Position numbers and translations under genes: made by a program
Part shown: piece by piece, positions 7,951 to 15,371 of the stretch
How the letters are laid out: each line of letters opens with the position of its first letter
Position numbering within the stretch: the stretch's first letter is position 1
Notes under the pieces: generated by a model
Database searches by the model: none
What the model saw: the letters and a program-made list of their open reading frames with translations, nothing else
Told to the model about the DNA's origin: nothing
Assembly (NCBI GenBank): GCA_902589395.1
Contig: CACIST010000005.1
Span: forward strand, 1 to 47,169
Direction: 5' to 3'
From: an uncultured Pelagibacteraceae bacterium
GTDB lineage: Bacteria; Pseudomonadota; Alphaproteobacteria; Pelagibacterales; Pelagibacteraceae
DNA length: 47,169 nucleotides

Positions 7951-8814
7951 ATGCTGAAAATTGGTAAACTAAAGAAAATTAAATCAAACTTCCCAGTCAT
8001 TGTTGGAGAAAAAATAATCAGTAAAAAAGTCTGCAATTCTTTAATTAAAGAAATAACTAACTCAAAAAGTTTTGATGATATGATTATGGGTGGCAGAAGC
8101 AGGATTAATAAAGGATCAAATAATTTCAACAAATATATCTCAAGTTCTAAAATCTCAAAAAAACTTTTTACTACATTCAATACACAATCGTTTTATAAGA
8201 AAATTGATAAGAAATTTAAAACAGAGTTTAAGGCAAATACATGGGAAAGTTTGTTTAAACCAATAAAATTTAATAAAAAAAAATATACATTAAAAAGAAA
8301 AGTAAATTCCAAAGAGCTAAAAAAACTACTAGGTAAAAATTATAAAAATCCAAATTTAAATTTGGACATTGATTTCTCAGTATCTAAAGGAGGATATAGA
8401 TTGAGACCACATAGAGATGATGTGAATAGGCTATATAATTTTTTGATCTATTTAACCGATATACCAAAAAAAAATGGAGGATCTCTTACTTTATATAAGA
8501 AAAAAGTAAACAAAAACCTCAGAAAAAGCTTTAGACGGTTTCCTAAGATTAATGAACTTGATAAATTAAAGGAATTTAAACCAAAACAGGGAAGTGTAAT
8601 TTTCTTTAAATCTACTCCAAATTCTTATCACGGAGTAAATAGATTTAAGGAAAAAAACTGTCCAAAAAGATTTTTTATTTATGGAAGTTATGCTCTTAAC
8701 AAACCAGTGATATGGAAATATAAAAATTTTGAATATCATCCACATATTGTTGCGACGAAAAAAAGAATGCTTACATCTTTTCATGATTCAAATTATTTGC
8801 TAAAATATTATTAA
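7951..8814 (+). CDS. Fe(II)/2-oxoglutarate-dependent dioxygenase (prolyl-4-hydroxylase-like 2OG-FeII_Oxy_3)
   Basis: This 287-residue protein has a complete facial triad and 2-oxoglutarate anchor: H154 and D156 in LRPHRDD, H227 in SYHGVNRF, and R240 in PKRFFIYGSY. YNFLIYLTDIPKKNGGSL and KQGSVIFFKS are the usual jelly-roll strands of the family. The N-terminal 140 residues are lysine-rich and have no recognised domain. The gene begins on the base after the reductase stop, so it is translated in an operon. It would hydroxylate a small molecule or a side chain in the cytosol. In this company a small carboxylic acid is more likely than a protein target, but that is inference. Confidence 0.82.
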   Translation: MLKIGKLKKIKSNFPVIVGEKIISKKVCNSLIKEITNSKSFDDMIMGGRSRINKGSNNFNKYISSSKISKKLFTTFNTQSFYKKIDKKFKTEFKANTWESLFKPIKFNKKKYTLKRKVNSKELKKLLGKNYKNPNLNLDIDFSVSKGGYRLRPHRDDVNRLYNFLIYLTDIPKKNGGSLTLYKKKVNKNLRKSFRRFPKINELDKLKEFKPKQGSVIFFKSTPNSYHGVNRFKEKNCPKRFFIYGSYALNKPVIWKYKNFEYHPHIVATKKRMLTSFHDSNYLLKYY

Positions 8815-8816
8815 TT

Positions 8817-9806
8817 ATGCAGACTAAGACTAAATTGAAGAGTATTTTAGATAGAGATGGCTTCTTAAGAGTAAGAAATGTTCTTAATTTCAATAAAGAT
8901 TTAAAACCAATTTTAAATGACATGGAATATGTGGTGGATAATTTAGTCCATAAATTTGCTCCAGAGCACATGAAAGAAAAGATTTTTAAATATAACTTTA
9001 AGAAAAAGTACACATACATTTCAAAGCTAAATATTTATGATCTTGATCAATATTTTAATACTAGACTTCCAAGAGATCACGTGAAGAAAGATAGTGATTA
9101 TTTTGCATCTCAATCTTTATGGAATTTAATAAATCACAAAAAAATCTTGGATGTGGTTGAAAAATTATTAGGGCCAGAAATACTTTCAAATCCAGTTCAA
9201 AATACAAGAATTAAACAACCTGAAAATAAATTACCTAAACATTCTATTCACGATGGTCTCTCAGGTAGAACGCCATGGCATCAGGATGCAGCAGTATTAT
9301 CATCTTTAGGACAAAGATTAACTGATATGGTTACTGTTTGGATTCCATTTACTAAAACTACAAAAAAAAATGGATGTATGATTACAGTAAAAGAAATTAA
9401 CAAATTGGGACTATTGAATCATATATCAGGATATAGAGGTCAGGTCGAAATAAAAGATAGTAAAATACTTGATAATTACAAACCAATTTTTCTAGAAGCT
9501 AATGTTGGCGATATTATTATTTTGCACAAACATTCCATTCATTGTTCGTTGCCTAATAGATCTAATGATTTTAGAATTAGCGCTGATTTAAGATACAATA
9601 GAGCTGGAACCCCATCTGGTAGGAAACCTTTACCCAATTTTTATGTAAGAAGTAAAAATAAAAAAAATATTACTATCCACAATTATAAGCAATGGATTGC
9701 TTTGTGGGAAAAGGCAAAGAATAAATGTATTCCAAGGAAGTATGCATTTAAATATCCACTTCCAACATTTAGAAATAGTAAAAGAGATCTTGCTAGACTA
9801 GTATAA
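8817..9806 (+). CDS. Phytanoyl-CoA dioxygenase (PhyH)-family Fe(II)/2OG oxygenase
   Basis: A 329-residue protein of the PhyH family. The iron ligands are H155 and D157 in TPWHQDAAVL and H242 in HSIHCSLPN. R253 in DFRISADLRY is the 2-oxoglutarate anchor. DMVTVWIPFTKTTKKNGCM is the family's central strand region. Bacterial members hydroxylate small metabolites such as ectoine, phosphonates or halogenation substrates. The gene lies 2 nt after the other dioxygenase and 16 nt before the 2-hydroxyacid dehydrogenase. The adjacency suggests two successive oxidations in one pathway, or oxidative removal of a methyl or similar group. The specific substrate cannot be read. Confidence 0.86.
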   Translation: MQTKTKLKSILDRDGFLRVRNVLNFNKDLKPILNDMEYVVDNLVHKFAPEHMKEKIFKYNFKKKYTYISKLNIYDLDQYFNTRLPRDHVKKDSDYFASQSLWNLINHKKILDVVEKLLGPEILSNPVQNTRIKQPENKLPKHSIHDGLSGRTPWHQDAAVLSSLGQRLTDMVTVWIPFTKTTKKNGCMITVKEINKLGLLNHISGYRGQVEIKDSKILDNYKPIFLEANVGDIIILHKHSIHCSLPNRSNDFRISADLRYNRAGTPSGRKPLPNFYVRSKNKKNITIHNYKQWIALWEKAKNKCIPRKYAFKYPLPTFRNSKRDLARLV

Positions 9807-9822
9807 TTTCTTTTTTTAAATT

Positions 9823-10779
9823 ATGAAAAAAATTCTCATTGTCCAACCTATTCATGAAAAAGGCATGGAATTATTAAAAAGCAATAGTGACTATAGTTAC
9901 GAAGTTGTTGAAGATTTAAGTGTTGAAAATGTGAAGCAAAAAATTGTAGATGCAGACGCAGTTTCTTTAAGAACTTCGATATTACCTGCTGAGGCAATTG
10001 AAAAAGCAAAAAACCTTAAAATAATTTCAAGACATGGAGTTGGTTACGATAATATTGATTTAAATAGCTGTAAAAAAGGAAATATCGATGTAGCAATAAC
10101 TGCAACAGCAAATGCTGTAGCAGTTGCAGAACATGTTCTTTTCATGCTTCTAAGTATCTCAAAAAGAAAGAGTATGTATGACCATTCAGTCAAAAGTGGA
10201 AAATTTACTGAACGAAATAAATTACCAAAAACTATAGAGATTTGGAATAAAAACATTCTTATTGCTGGATTTGGAAGAATAGGAAAAGCGTTGATTAAAA
10301 GATGTTTAGGATTTGAAATGAACGTTTTTGTTTACGATCCATTTGTAGATTCAAAAACAATAAGCAAAATGGGTGGTAAAAAAGTTGAAGATTTATCAGA
10401 AGCTATTAAAAATATGGATGCTGTCTCACTCCATATACCTTTAAATGATCAAACTAATAATATTATAAATTACGAACTTCTAAAAACGATGAAGAAAAAC
10501 TGCATCATCATAAATGCTGCAAGGGGCGGCATTATAAATGAAAAAGATTTAGATAGGGCTTTGAATGAAAATTTGATTTTTGGAGCAGGAATTGATGTAT
10601 TTGAGGTAGAGCCTCCAGAGGCTGATAATCCTTTATTAAAAAATGATAAAGTTTTCTTAAGTCCTCATGCGGCAGCATTCACTGAGGAATGCATGACAAG
10701 AATGGCAAAAGAAACTATTCAAAATATTTTTGATTTTTTCGATGGTAAACTTGAAGATAGTAAAAAAGTAAAATTATAG
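9823..10779 (+). CDS. D-isomer-specific 2-hydroxyacid dehydrogenase (hydroxypyruvate reductase / SerA-like)
   Basis: A 318-residue protein with both halves of the family. RHGVGYDNID lies in the substrate domain and AGFGRIGKALIKR is the NAD-binding loop. The catalytic Arg is in NAARGGIIN, the Glu in DVFEVEPPE and the His in LSPHAAAFT. It has no C-terminal ACT domain, so it is a short catabolic type and not a full phosphoglycerate dehydrogenase. It would interconvert a 2-oxo acid and its D-2-hydroxy acid with NAD(P)H. It is the last gene of the reductase-dioxygenase operon. Its stop TAG abuts the stop of iolE on the other strand within TTATAG. Confidence 0.88.
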   Translation: MKKILIVQPIHEKGMELLKSNSDYSYEVVEDLSVENVKQKIVDADAVSLRTSILPAEAIEKAKNLKIISRHGVGYDNIDLNSCKKGNIDVAITATANAVAVAEHVLFMLLSISKRKSMYDHSVKSGKFTERNKLPKTIEIWNKNILIAGFGRIGKALIKRCLGFEMNVFVYDPFVDSKTISKMGGKKVEDLSEAIKNMDAVSLHIPLNDQTNNIINYELLKTMKKNCIIINAARGGIINEKDLDRALNENLIFGAGIDVFEVEPPEADNPLLKNDKVFLSPHAAAFTEECMTRMAKETIQNIFDFFDGKLEDSKKVKL

Positions 10780-11676
10780 ACTATTAATCTCTAAATTTGA
10801 TTTCTTTAAAGTATCTGTAATATATTTGTAACCCTTGATAGCATATTCAAGTGGATTAGCTTTTTTAGGATCTTGCTCAGCCTCCACAACAAGCCAGCCC
10901 TGATAATTATTTTTTTTTAAAATATCAAACAGAGGTTTATAGTCGATACACCCATCGCCAGGCACCGTAAAAGCACCTTCTAAAAAAGCGTCCCTAAAAC
11001 TCAAATCTTCAGAAAGGGCTTTTTTTAATACTTCTTCTCTAATATCTTTGCAGTGTATGTGGATTACTCTTTCTTTAAATTTATTAATTATATTAATTGA
11101 GTTTCCCTGAGCAAATAACATATGGCCAGTATCTAAAGTTAATTTTACACTATTATCTGTATTTTCTAGTAATCTAATAGTTTCTTCTTCTGTTTCTATT
11201 ACTGTACCCATATGGTGGTGGTAAGCTAAAGGCATACCTTCATCTTCAAGATACTTTGCAAGTTCAGAAATTTTTGTGTAATAATCTTTCCATTCTTGCT
11301 CCGTCATCTTCGGCCTATTGGAAAGTTTTTTTGATGGATCACCCTGTATTGAACCAAAAACTTCAGCAAAAACGATACATGGAGCCTCACAATCTTTAAA
11401 TAATTTCAGTTGGTCTTGAATTAAATTTTTTTCTTGTTCAACAGAATTTTTTCTAAGATTTCCGCTATACCAACCAGAACATAGTTTTAAGTTATACTTA
11501 TCTAACTTTGGTAATAATTCTTTTGATGTTTTTGGGAATTTACCACCTGACTCAATACCAACATATCCAGCCTGACTTGCTTCTGACAAACATTGCTCTA
11601 AAGGAGTATCTCCACCTAATTCAGGCATGTCATCATTACTCCAAGCAATTGGCGCTATACCTAATTTTACTGACAT
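10774..11676 (-). CDS. iolE: Inosose dehydratase (myo-inosose-2 dehydratase), IolE-like xylose-isomerase-fold protein
   Basis: The N-terminus VKLGIAPIAWSNDDMPELGG and the following TPLEQCLSEASQAGYVGIES are typical of IolE. Metal-site segments AYHHHMGTVIET, TLDTGHM and IHIHCKDI follow in order, then a Glu near the end (VVEAEQ). IolE removes water from 2-keto-myo-inositol to give the trihydroxycyclohexanedione used by IolD, whose gene is at 1032-2876. I chose the internal ATG at 11676 (300 residues, normal length). The frame is open to an ATG at 11709, but the 11 extra residues MIKYILTNKKF match nothing in the family and would overlap the divergent gene's start. Confidence 0.87.
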   Translation of the reverse strand: MSVKLGIAPIAWSNDDMPELGGDTPLEQCLSEASQAGYVGIESGGKFPKTSKELLPKLDKYNLKLCSGWYSGNLRKNSVEQEKNLIQDQLKLFKDCEAPCIVFAEVFGSIQGDPSKKLSNRPKMTEQEWKDYYTKISELAKYLEDEGMPLAYHHHMGTVIETEEETIRLLENTDNSVKLTLDTGHMLFAQGNSINIINKFKERVIHIHCKDIREEVLKKALSEDLSFRDAFLEGAFTVPGDGCIDYKPLFDILKKNNYQGWLVVEAEQDPKKANPLEYAIKGYKYITDTLKKSNLEINSL

Positions 11677-11707
11677 AAATTTTTTATTTGTTAAGATATA
11701 TTTAATC

Positions 11708-12853
11708 ATGAGATTAATTAAAGGAAAAAAAATCCAGCTTGGTGTAGTTGGAGGTGGTCCAAAGTCTTGGATTGGTCATGTTCATAGAATTTCATCAAGA
11801 TTTGATAATCAATATGAGATAGTTGCTGGGGTTTTTTCAAGGAATTCCAAACTATCTAAAAGCTTTGGTCAAACCCTAGGTATTTTAAAAGAGAGATGCT
11901 ATTCAAATTTTAGAGAAATGGCTGAAAGAGAAGCAGAAAGAAAAGATGGTATTAATGTTGTGGCAATAATGACACCTCCTTCAAGTCACCAAATTATTGC
12001 TGAAAAATTTATTGATAAAAATGTTCATGTAATTTCTGATAAACCATTTGCTGGAAATCTCACTCAAGCTAAGAAATTATTTAAAAAAATAAAATCAAAT
12101 AAAAAAATTAAGTATGCTTTGACACATAATTATTCTGCTTATCCTATGGTTAGAGAAGCAAAAGTATTGGTTGAAAAAGGTAAAATTGGAAAAGTTGAAT
12201 ATATAAATGTTGAATATGTTCAGGATTGGTCAGATGGAGAAAATATCTCTCAAAAAAATGCAAAGAAAAAGTTTAAATGGAAAATAGATAAAAATATTGT
12301 TGGATCATCAGCAGTCCTGAATGAAATCGGATCCCATGCATATCATATGGCAACTTATATATCAGGTTTAAAAGGTGAAACTATTTTTGCAGATATTAAA
12401 CAAGTTTCAAATAAAGTTAAAATGGACAACAATGCTCAAGTAATGATTAATTTTAATAATGGTGCTAAAGGAATGTTTTGGACTAGTGTGATGGCTAGAG
12501 GAGGTGTTTACGGATTAAGAATAAGAATATTTGGAACAAAAGGAAGTTTGGAATGGGTTCAAAACGATCCAAACTATTTAAAACTTAATCCATCTAATGG
12601 TGCTGTTAAATTTATTGAAAGAGGTTTTTTTAATGCTGAATTGTCTAAAAAATTTTCTAGATTAAAATTTGGACATCCTGAAGGATATTTGGATGCATTT
12701 GCAAATATTTATCGTGAATTTGCAGATTCTTTGAAAAATAATGCAAAAAAAAGGTATTTTTATCCAAATGAGGATGAGGGACTTGAAACTGCAAAATTTA
12801 TTGAAGCATGCAAAGTTTCAAACAGAAAAAAAAGATGGGTAAGAATAAAATAA
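11708..12853 (+). CDS. Gfo/Idh/MocA family oxidoreductase, inositol-cluster type
   Basis: A 381-residue protein from the ATG at 11708. It opens with IQLGVVGGGPKSWIGHVHR (Rossmann loop), followed by IMTPPSSHQIIAEK, and by VISDKPFAG with the family lysine. EIGSHAYHMA is the C-terminal catalytic His region. The GGGPxSxIGxVHR opening is common in dehydrogenases that sit beside iolE. The frame is open further upstream to 11627, but that extension runs antisense through iolE and lacks family similarity. The gene overlaps the iolG-like gene by 19 nt and diverges from iolE across only 31 bp. It probably interconverts an inositol with its ketone (for example scyllo-inositol/inosose); the isomer is unknown. 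Confidence 0.87.
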   Translation: MRLIKGKKIQLGVVGGGPKSWIGHVHRISSRFDNQYEIVAGVFSRNSKLSKSFGQTLGILKERCYSNFREMAEREAERKDGINVVAIMTPPSSHQIIAEKFIDKNVHVISDKPFAGNLTQAKKLFKKIKSNKKIKYALTHNYSAYPMVREAKVLVEKGKIGKVEYINVEYVQDWSDGENISQKNAKKKFKWKIDKNIVGSSAVLNEIGSHAYHMATYISGLKGETIFADIKQVSNKVKMDNNAQVMINFNNGAKGMFWTSVMARGGVYGLRIRIFGTKGSLEWVQNDPNYLKLNPSNGAVKFIERGFFNAELSKKFSRLKFGHPEGYLDAFANIYREFADSLKNNAKKRYFYPNEDEGLETAKFIEACKVSNRKKRWVRIK

Positions 12854-13852
12854 AAACTGCTCTGTTTGGCCTTGGTAGAATTGGCCAGATGCATGCTAAT
12901 AATTTACAAAAAAATAGTGAATTTGAATTAAAATATGTTTTTGATTTAAATAAAAATCTATCAAACAAAATTTCAAAAAAATTTAATGCTATTTCATTAA
13001 ATAATCCAAATATTGCTTTTAAAGATAATGAAATTAAATGTATTTTTATAGCTTCTTCTACTTCTACCCATTTAAAATTTATTGAAAAGGGTGCTAAGTA
13101 TAAAAAAGTAGTCTTTTGTGAAAAACCACTAGATTTAAATTTAAAAAAAATTAATTCATCTTTAAAGAAAATTAAAAAACTTAATCCTAAAGTTCAAATA
13201 GGATTTAATAGAAGATACGATCCTGGACATAATTTACTTAAAAAAAATTTGTTAAAAAATAAAATAGGTAAATTAGAAAAAATTATTATAACTAGTCGGG
13301 ACCCTGCTCCTCCTTCATTATCTTATTTAAAAGCTTCTGGGGGTATCTTTAAAGATATGATGATTCATGATTTTGATTTAGCAAGATACTACTTGGGTTC
13401 GGATGAATTTATATCAGTATTTGCTACAGGCAGTAACATATTAGACAAAAGATTTAATAAAATAAAAGACTATGAACTTGCAACTACAGTGCTTAAGTCG
13501 AAAAAAGGAGTGCAGTGCATTATAACTAATTCGAGACATTGTAGTTTTGGTTATGACCAAAGAGTTGAGCTTTTTGGAACAAAAGGAATGATAATATCGG
13601 ATAATAAAAGAGATACTGAAACTAATCTATTTTTAAAAAATTCAACAAATAACAGATCCCCTCTCCTCCATTTTTTTATAGAGAGATATGCGGAGGCTTT
13701 TAGATTGCAACTATCTGACCTTGCAAATTTTTGCAAAAAAAAATATTAAACCTAGAGCTGTTTTTGAAGATGGAAAAAAATCTATAATGTTAGCAGAAGC
13801 CGCACAAAAATCAGTTAAGTCAAAAAAATTTGAACAATTAAAAATAAATTAG
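12835..13852 (+). CDS. iolG: Inositol 2-dehydrogenase (IolG)-like oxidoreductase with a frameshift near the 3' end
   Basis: Frame 1 runs from the ATG at 12835 to TAA at 13747-13749 (304 residues). TALFGLGRIGQMHANNL is the NAD loop, CEKPLDL holds the catalytic lysine, and FKDMMIHDFDLARYYLG is the IolG signature. The frame-1 end CKKKY is not IolG-like. The next frame continues AKKNIKPRAVFEDGKKSI then MLAEAAQKSVKSKK to TAG at 13850, the expected IolG C-terminus (FEDGRRA-LxLAxAA-SV). Deleting one base in T5 (13728-13732) or A9 (13735-13743) gives 338 residues, the normal length. The repaired gene also stops 8 nt from its convergent neighbour, as others here do. It could be a real mutation, a slippage site or a sequencing error. 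It would oxidise myo-inositol to 2-keto-myo-inositol. Confidence 0.85.
13735..13743 (+). other. A9 homopolymer at the iolG frameshift point
   Basis: Nine consecutive A residues follow TGC. With eight the frame would read CKKNIKPR and continue into the conserved C-terminus; with nine it ends at KKKY-stop. Runs of nine or more A are known sites of RNA-polymerase slippage and also of base-calling error. Confidence 0.6.
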
Positions 13853-13860
13853 AAGTTTTT

Positions 13861-14754
13861 TTATATACTTTGTATTTTTTTATCTCCTGCTTTTTTTACA
13901 AAATAAATTCCCAAGATAACAGCACATAAAGCAATTAAAATTTTAGGTGTTACTAATTCGTTTAGGAAAATAAATCCTAAAATAACACCAAAAATTGGTA
14001 TTAAATAAGCGACCTGACTTTGAAAAACTAAGCCATTTTTCTTTAAAATCATAAATCTTAATAACCATGCAATTCCAGTTGGAAAAATACCAAGATAAAT
14101 CAAAGATAATGTGGAGTCTAATGATGGATTAAAATTCCACGGTTGCTCAATTATTAGTGATATTGGACAAGCAATTATAGCTCCCCAAATAAGAATTGAT
14201 GCTGTTACATTTTCATTTTTCTTATTACTAATTTTTAACGTTAAAATTCCTCCAATAACATAAAAAGTAGATCCCAATAAAATCATAAGAGCAGAAAATA
14301 AATTTTCATTATTTATAAGTAAATTTTCTGAGAATAAATAAAAAATTCCTGAAAAGCCTAATACTATTCCAAATATTTTTATTACGTTTATTTTCTCTCC
14401 ATCTACAAAGAAATGTGCAAGTATTGTTGCACTTATAGGTGTTGTTGACATTAAAATTGCAGCTAAGTTACTTTGAACCTTTTGAACTCCGTATGCTATT
14501 AGAAAAAAAGGTATAACTAAATTAATGATGCCAATTGCGGCAAACCATTTCCAATCCTTGGAGAAAGCCTCAATTTTAATTTTTTTGAAATAACAAAGTA
14601 ATAGTAGAGGTATCATTCCAAAAAAAATTCTTAAGAAAGCTATAGTTATTGGTCCATAAGAATATGTTGCAATTTTAATGTTAAAAAAAGCTGAAGCCCA
14701 AAGTAAGGCTAAAAAAGTAAGAATGAAATAATCAGTAGCGTTTGCAGATTTCAT
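13861..14754 (-). CDS. EamA/DMT-superfamily permease (ten-TM exporter or metabolite transporter)
   Basis: A 297-residue, strongly hydrophobic inner-membrane protein with about ten predicted helices in two homologous halves, each an EamA domain. Markers are LLWASAFFNIKIATYSYGP in helix 1-2, FLRIFFGMIPLLLL, and in the second half IFPTGIAWLLRF. It ends in a basic KKAGDKKI tail. Family members export amino acids, purines or sugars, or take up metabolites, and the cargo cannot be predicted. Its ATG overlaps the stop of the upstream YbaK-like gene (4-nt overlap), so the two are co-translated. It ends 8 nt from the repaired iolG stop. Confidence 0.88.
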   Translation of the reverse strand: MKSANATDYFILTFLALLWASAFFNIKIATYSYGPITIAFLRIFFGMIPLLLLCYFKKIKIEAFSKDWKWFAAIGIINLVIPFFLIAYGVQKVQSNLAAILMSTTPISATILAHFFVDGEKINVIKIFGIVLGFSGIFYLFSENLLINNENLFSALMILLGSTFYVIGGILTLKISNKKNENVTASILIWGAIIACPISLIIEQPWNFNPSLDSTLSLIYLGIFPTGIAWLLRFMILKKNGLVFQSQVAYLIPIFGVILGFIFLNELVTPKILIALCAVILGIYFVKKAGDKKIQSI

Positions 14755-15230
14755 TCAATTATATCTTCTATTGATCCACTAGTTATTTTTATAAGATCCA
14801 CAAAATTTATTTTAAAAATACAGTTTGGATGTCCAGCTGCAGCAAATAAATCTTTAAATCTATTCAAAGAACTATCAACTAATATTTGTAAGCTATTTGT
14901 GTGTCCTATCGGAGAGACTCCTCCAATTGTATATCCAGTTTGTTCTTTCACGTCATTAGGTGATGCCATACTTAGATCTTTACTATTAAAAAACTTTTTT
15001 AGTTTGTGTAATGAACATCTTTTGTCACCAGATACCAAACATAAAAAATAATTTTCACCATTTTTAAAAAGTAAGCTTTTTACGATTGCACCCACTTCAC
15101 AATTTAAAGATTTTGCTGCATCTACGGCTGTTCTTGCTGTATTTTCTAATTCTGTGACTGATAAAGTCACATCAAATTTTTTTAATGCTTTTTCAGCTCT
15201 TTTAACTGGCTCTTTATTTAATAAACTCAT
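14751..15230 (-). CDS. YbaK/ProX-type aminoacyl-tRNA deacylase
   Basis: A 159-residue single-domain editing protein. CEVGAIVKSLLFKNG carries the conserved lysine of the YbaK fold, CLVSGDKRCSLHKLKKFF is the next family block, and TGYTIGGVSPIGH is the hallmark GGVSPxGH loop. It ends with FAAAGHPNCIFKI. Homologues hydrolyse Cys-tRNA(Pro) or Ala-tRNA(Pro), or other mischarged tRNAs, in trans in the cytosol. Which one applies here is not visible. It is the upstream gene of a two-gene operon with the DMT permease and diverges from glnA over 141 bp. Confidence 0.88.
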   Translation of the reverse strand: MSLLNKEPVKRAEKALKKFDVTLSVTELENTARTAVDAAKSLNCEVGAIVKSLLFKNGENYFLCLVSGDKRCSLHKLKKFFNSKDLSMASPNDVKEQTGYTIGGVSPIGHTNSLQILVDSSLNRFKDLFAAAGHPNCIFKINFVDLIKITSGSIEDIIE

Positions 15231-15249
15231 TATTGCAACTTAGGATTGA

Positions 15250-15279
15250 TTGAAAATTCCAATTTTTTAAGGTTAATAT
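15250..15279 (+). promoter_or_regulatory. Candidate sigma-70 promoter of glnA
   Basis: TTGAAA at 15250-15255 and TAATAT at 15274-15279 are separated by 18 nt and lie about 95 nt before the glnA ATG. The AT-rich background makes chance matches likely, so this is tentative. No sigma-54 GG-N10-GC element was seen. AGGAG at 15362-15366, 5 nt before the ATG, is a good ribosome-binding site and stands out because most genes here have none. Confidence 0.3.
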
Positions 15280-15328
15280 ACATGTAAAAAAAGCATAAGT
15301 GATATCTATTTAATAGGCATTATTTATC

Positions 15329-15349
15329 TTTTCTTAACTGATAAGAAAA
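15329..15349 (+). promoter_or_regulatory. 8-bp inverted repeat in the glnA leader
   Basis: TTTTCTTA and TAAGAAAA are perfect complements around the loop ACTGA, 22 nt before the glnA ATG. It could be an operator or an mRNA stem-loop affecting glnA expression. No T-run follows, so it is not an intrinsic terminator. Confidence 0.35.
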
Positions 15350-15371
15350 TTAAAAAATTATAGGAGATAAT

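Noticed and set aside
11627..11707. 27-residue N-terminal extension of the plus-strand oxidoreductase
   Set aside because: It is antisense to iolE coding and lacks Rossmann-type sequence; the fold begins just after ATG 11708.
11677..11709. Longer iolE start (11 extra residues)
   Set aside because: The extension has no family similarity and would overlap the divergent oxidoreductase start; the ATG at 11676 gives normal length.
13753..13852. A separate small gene after iolG
   Set aside because: The frame matches the expected IolG C-terminus, so it is the rest of that gene and not an independent ORF.
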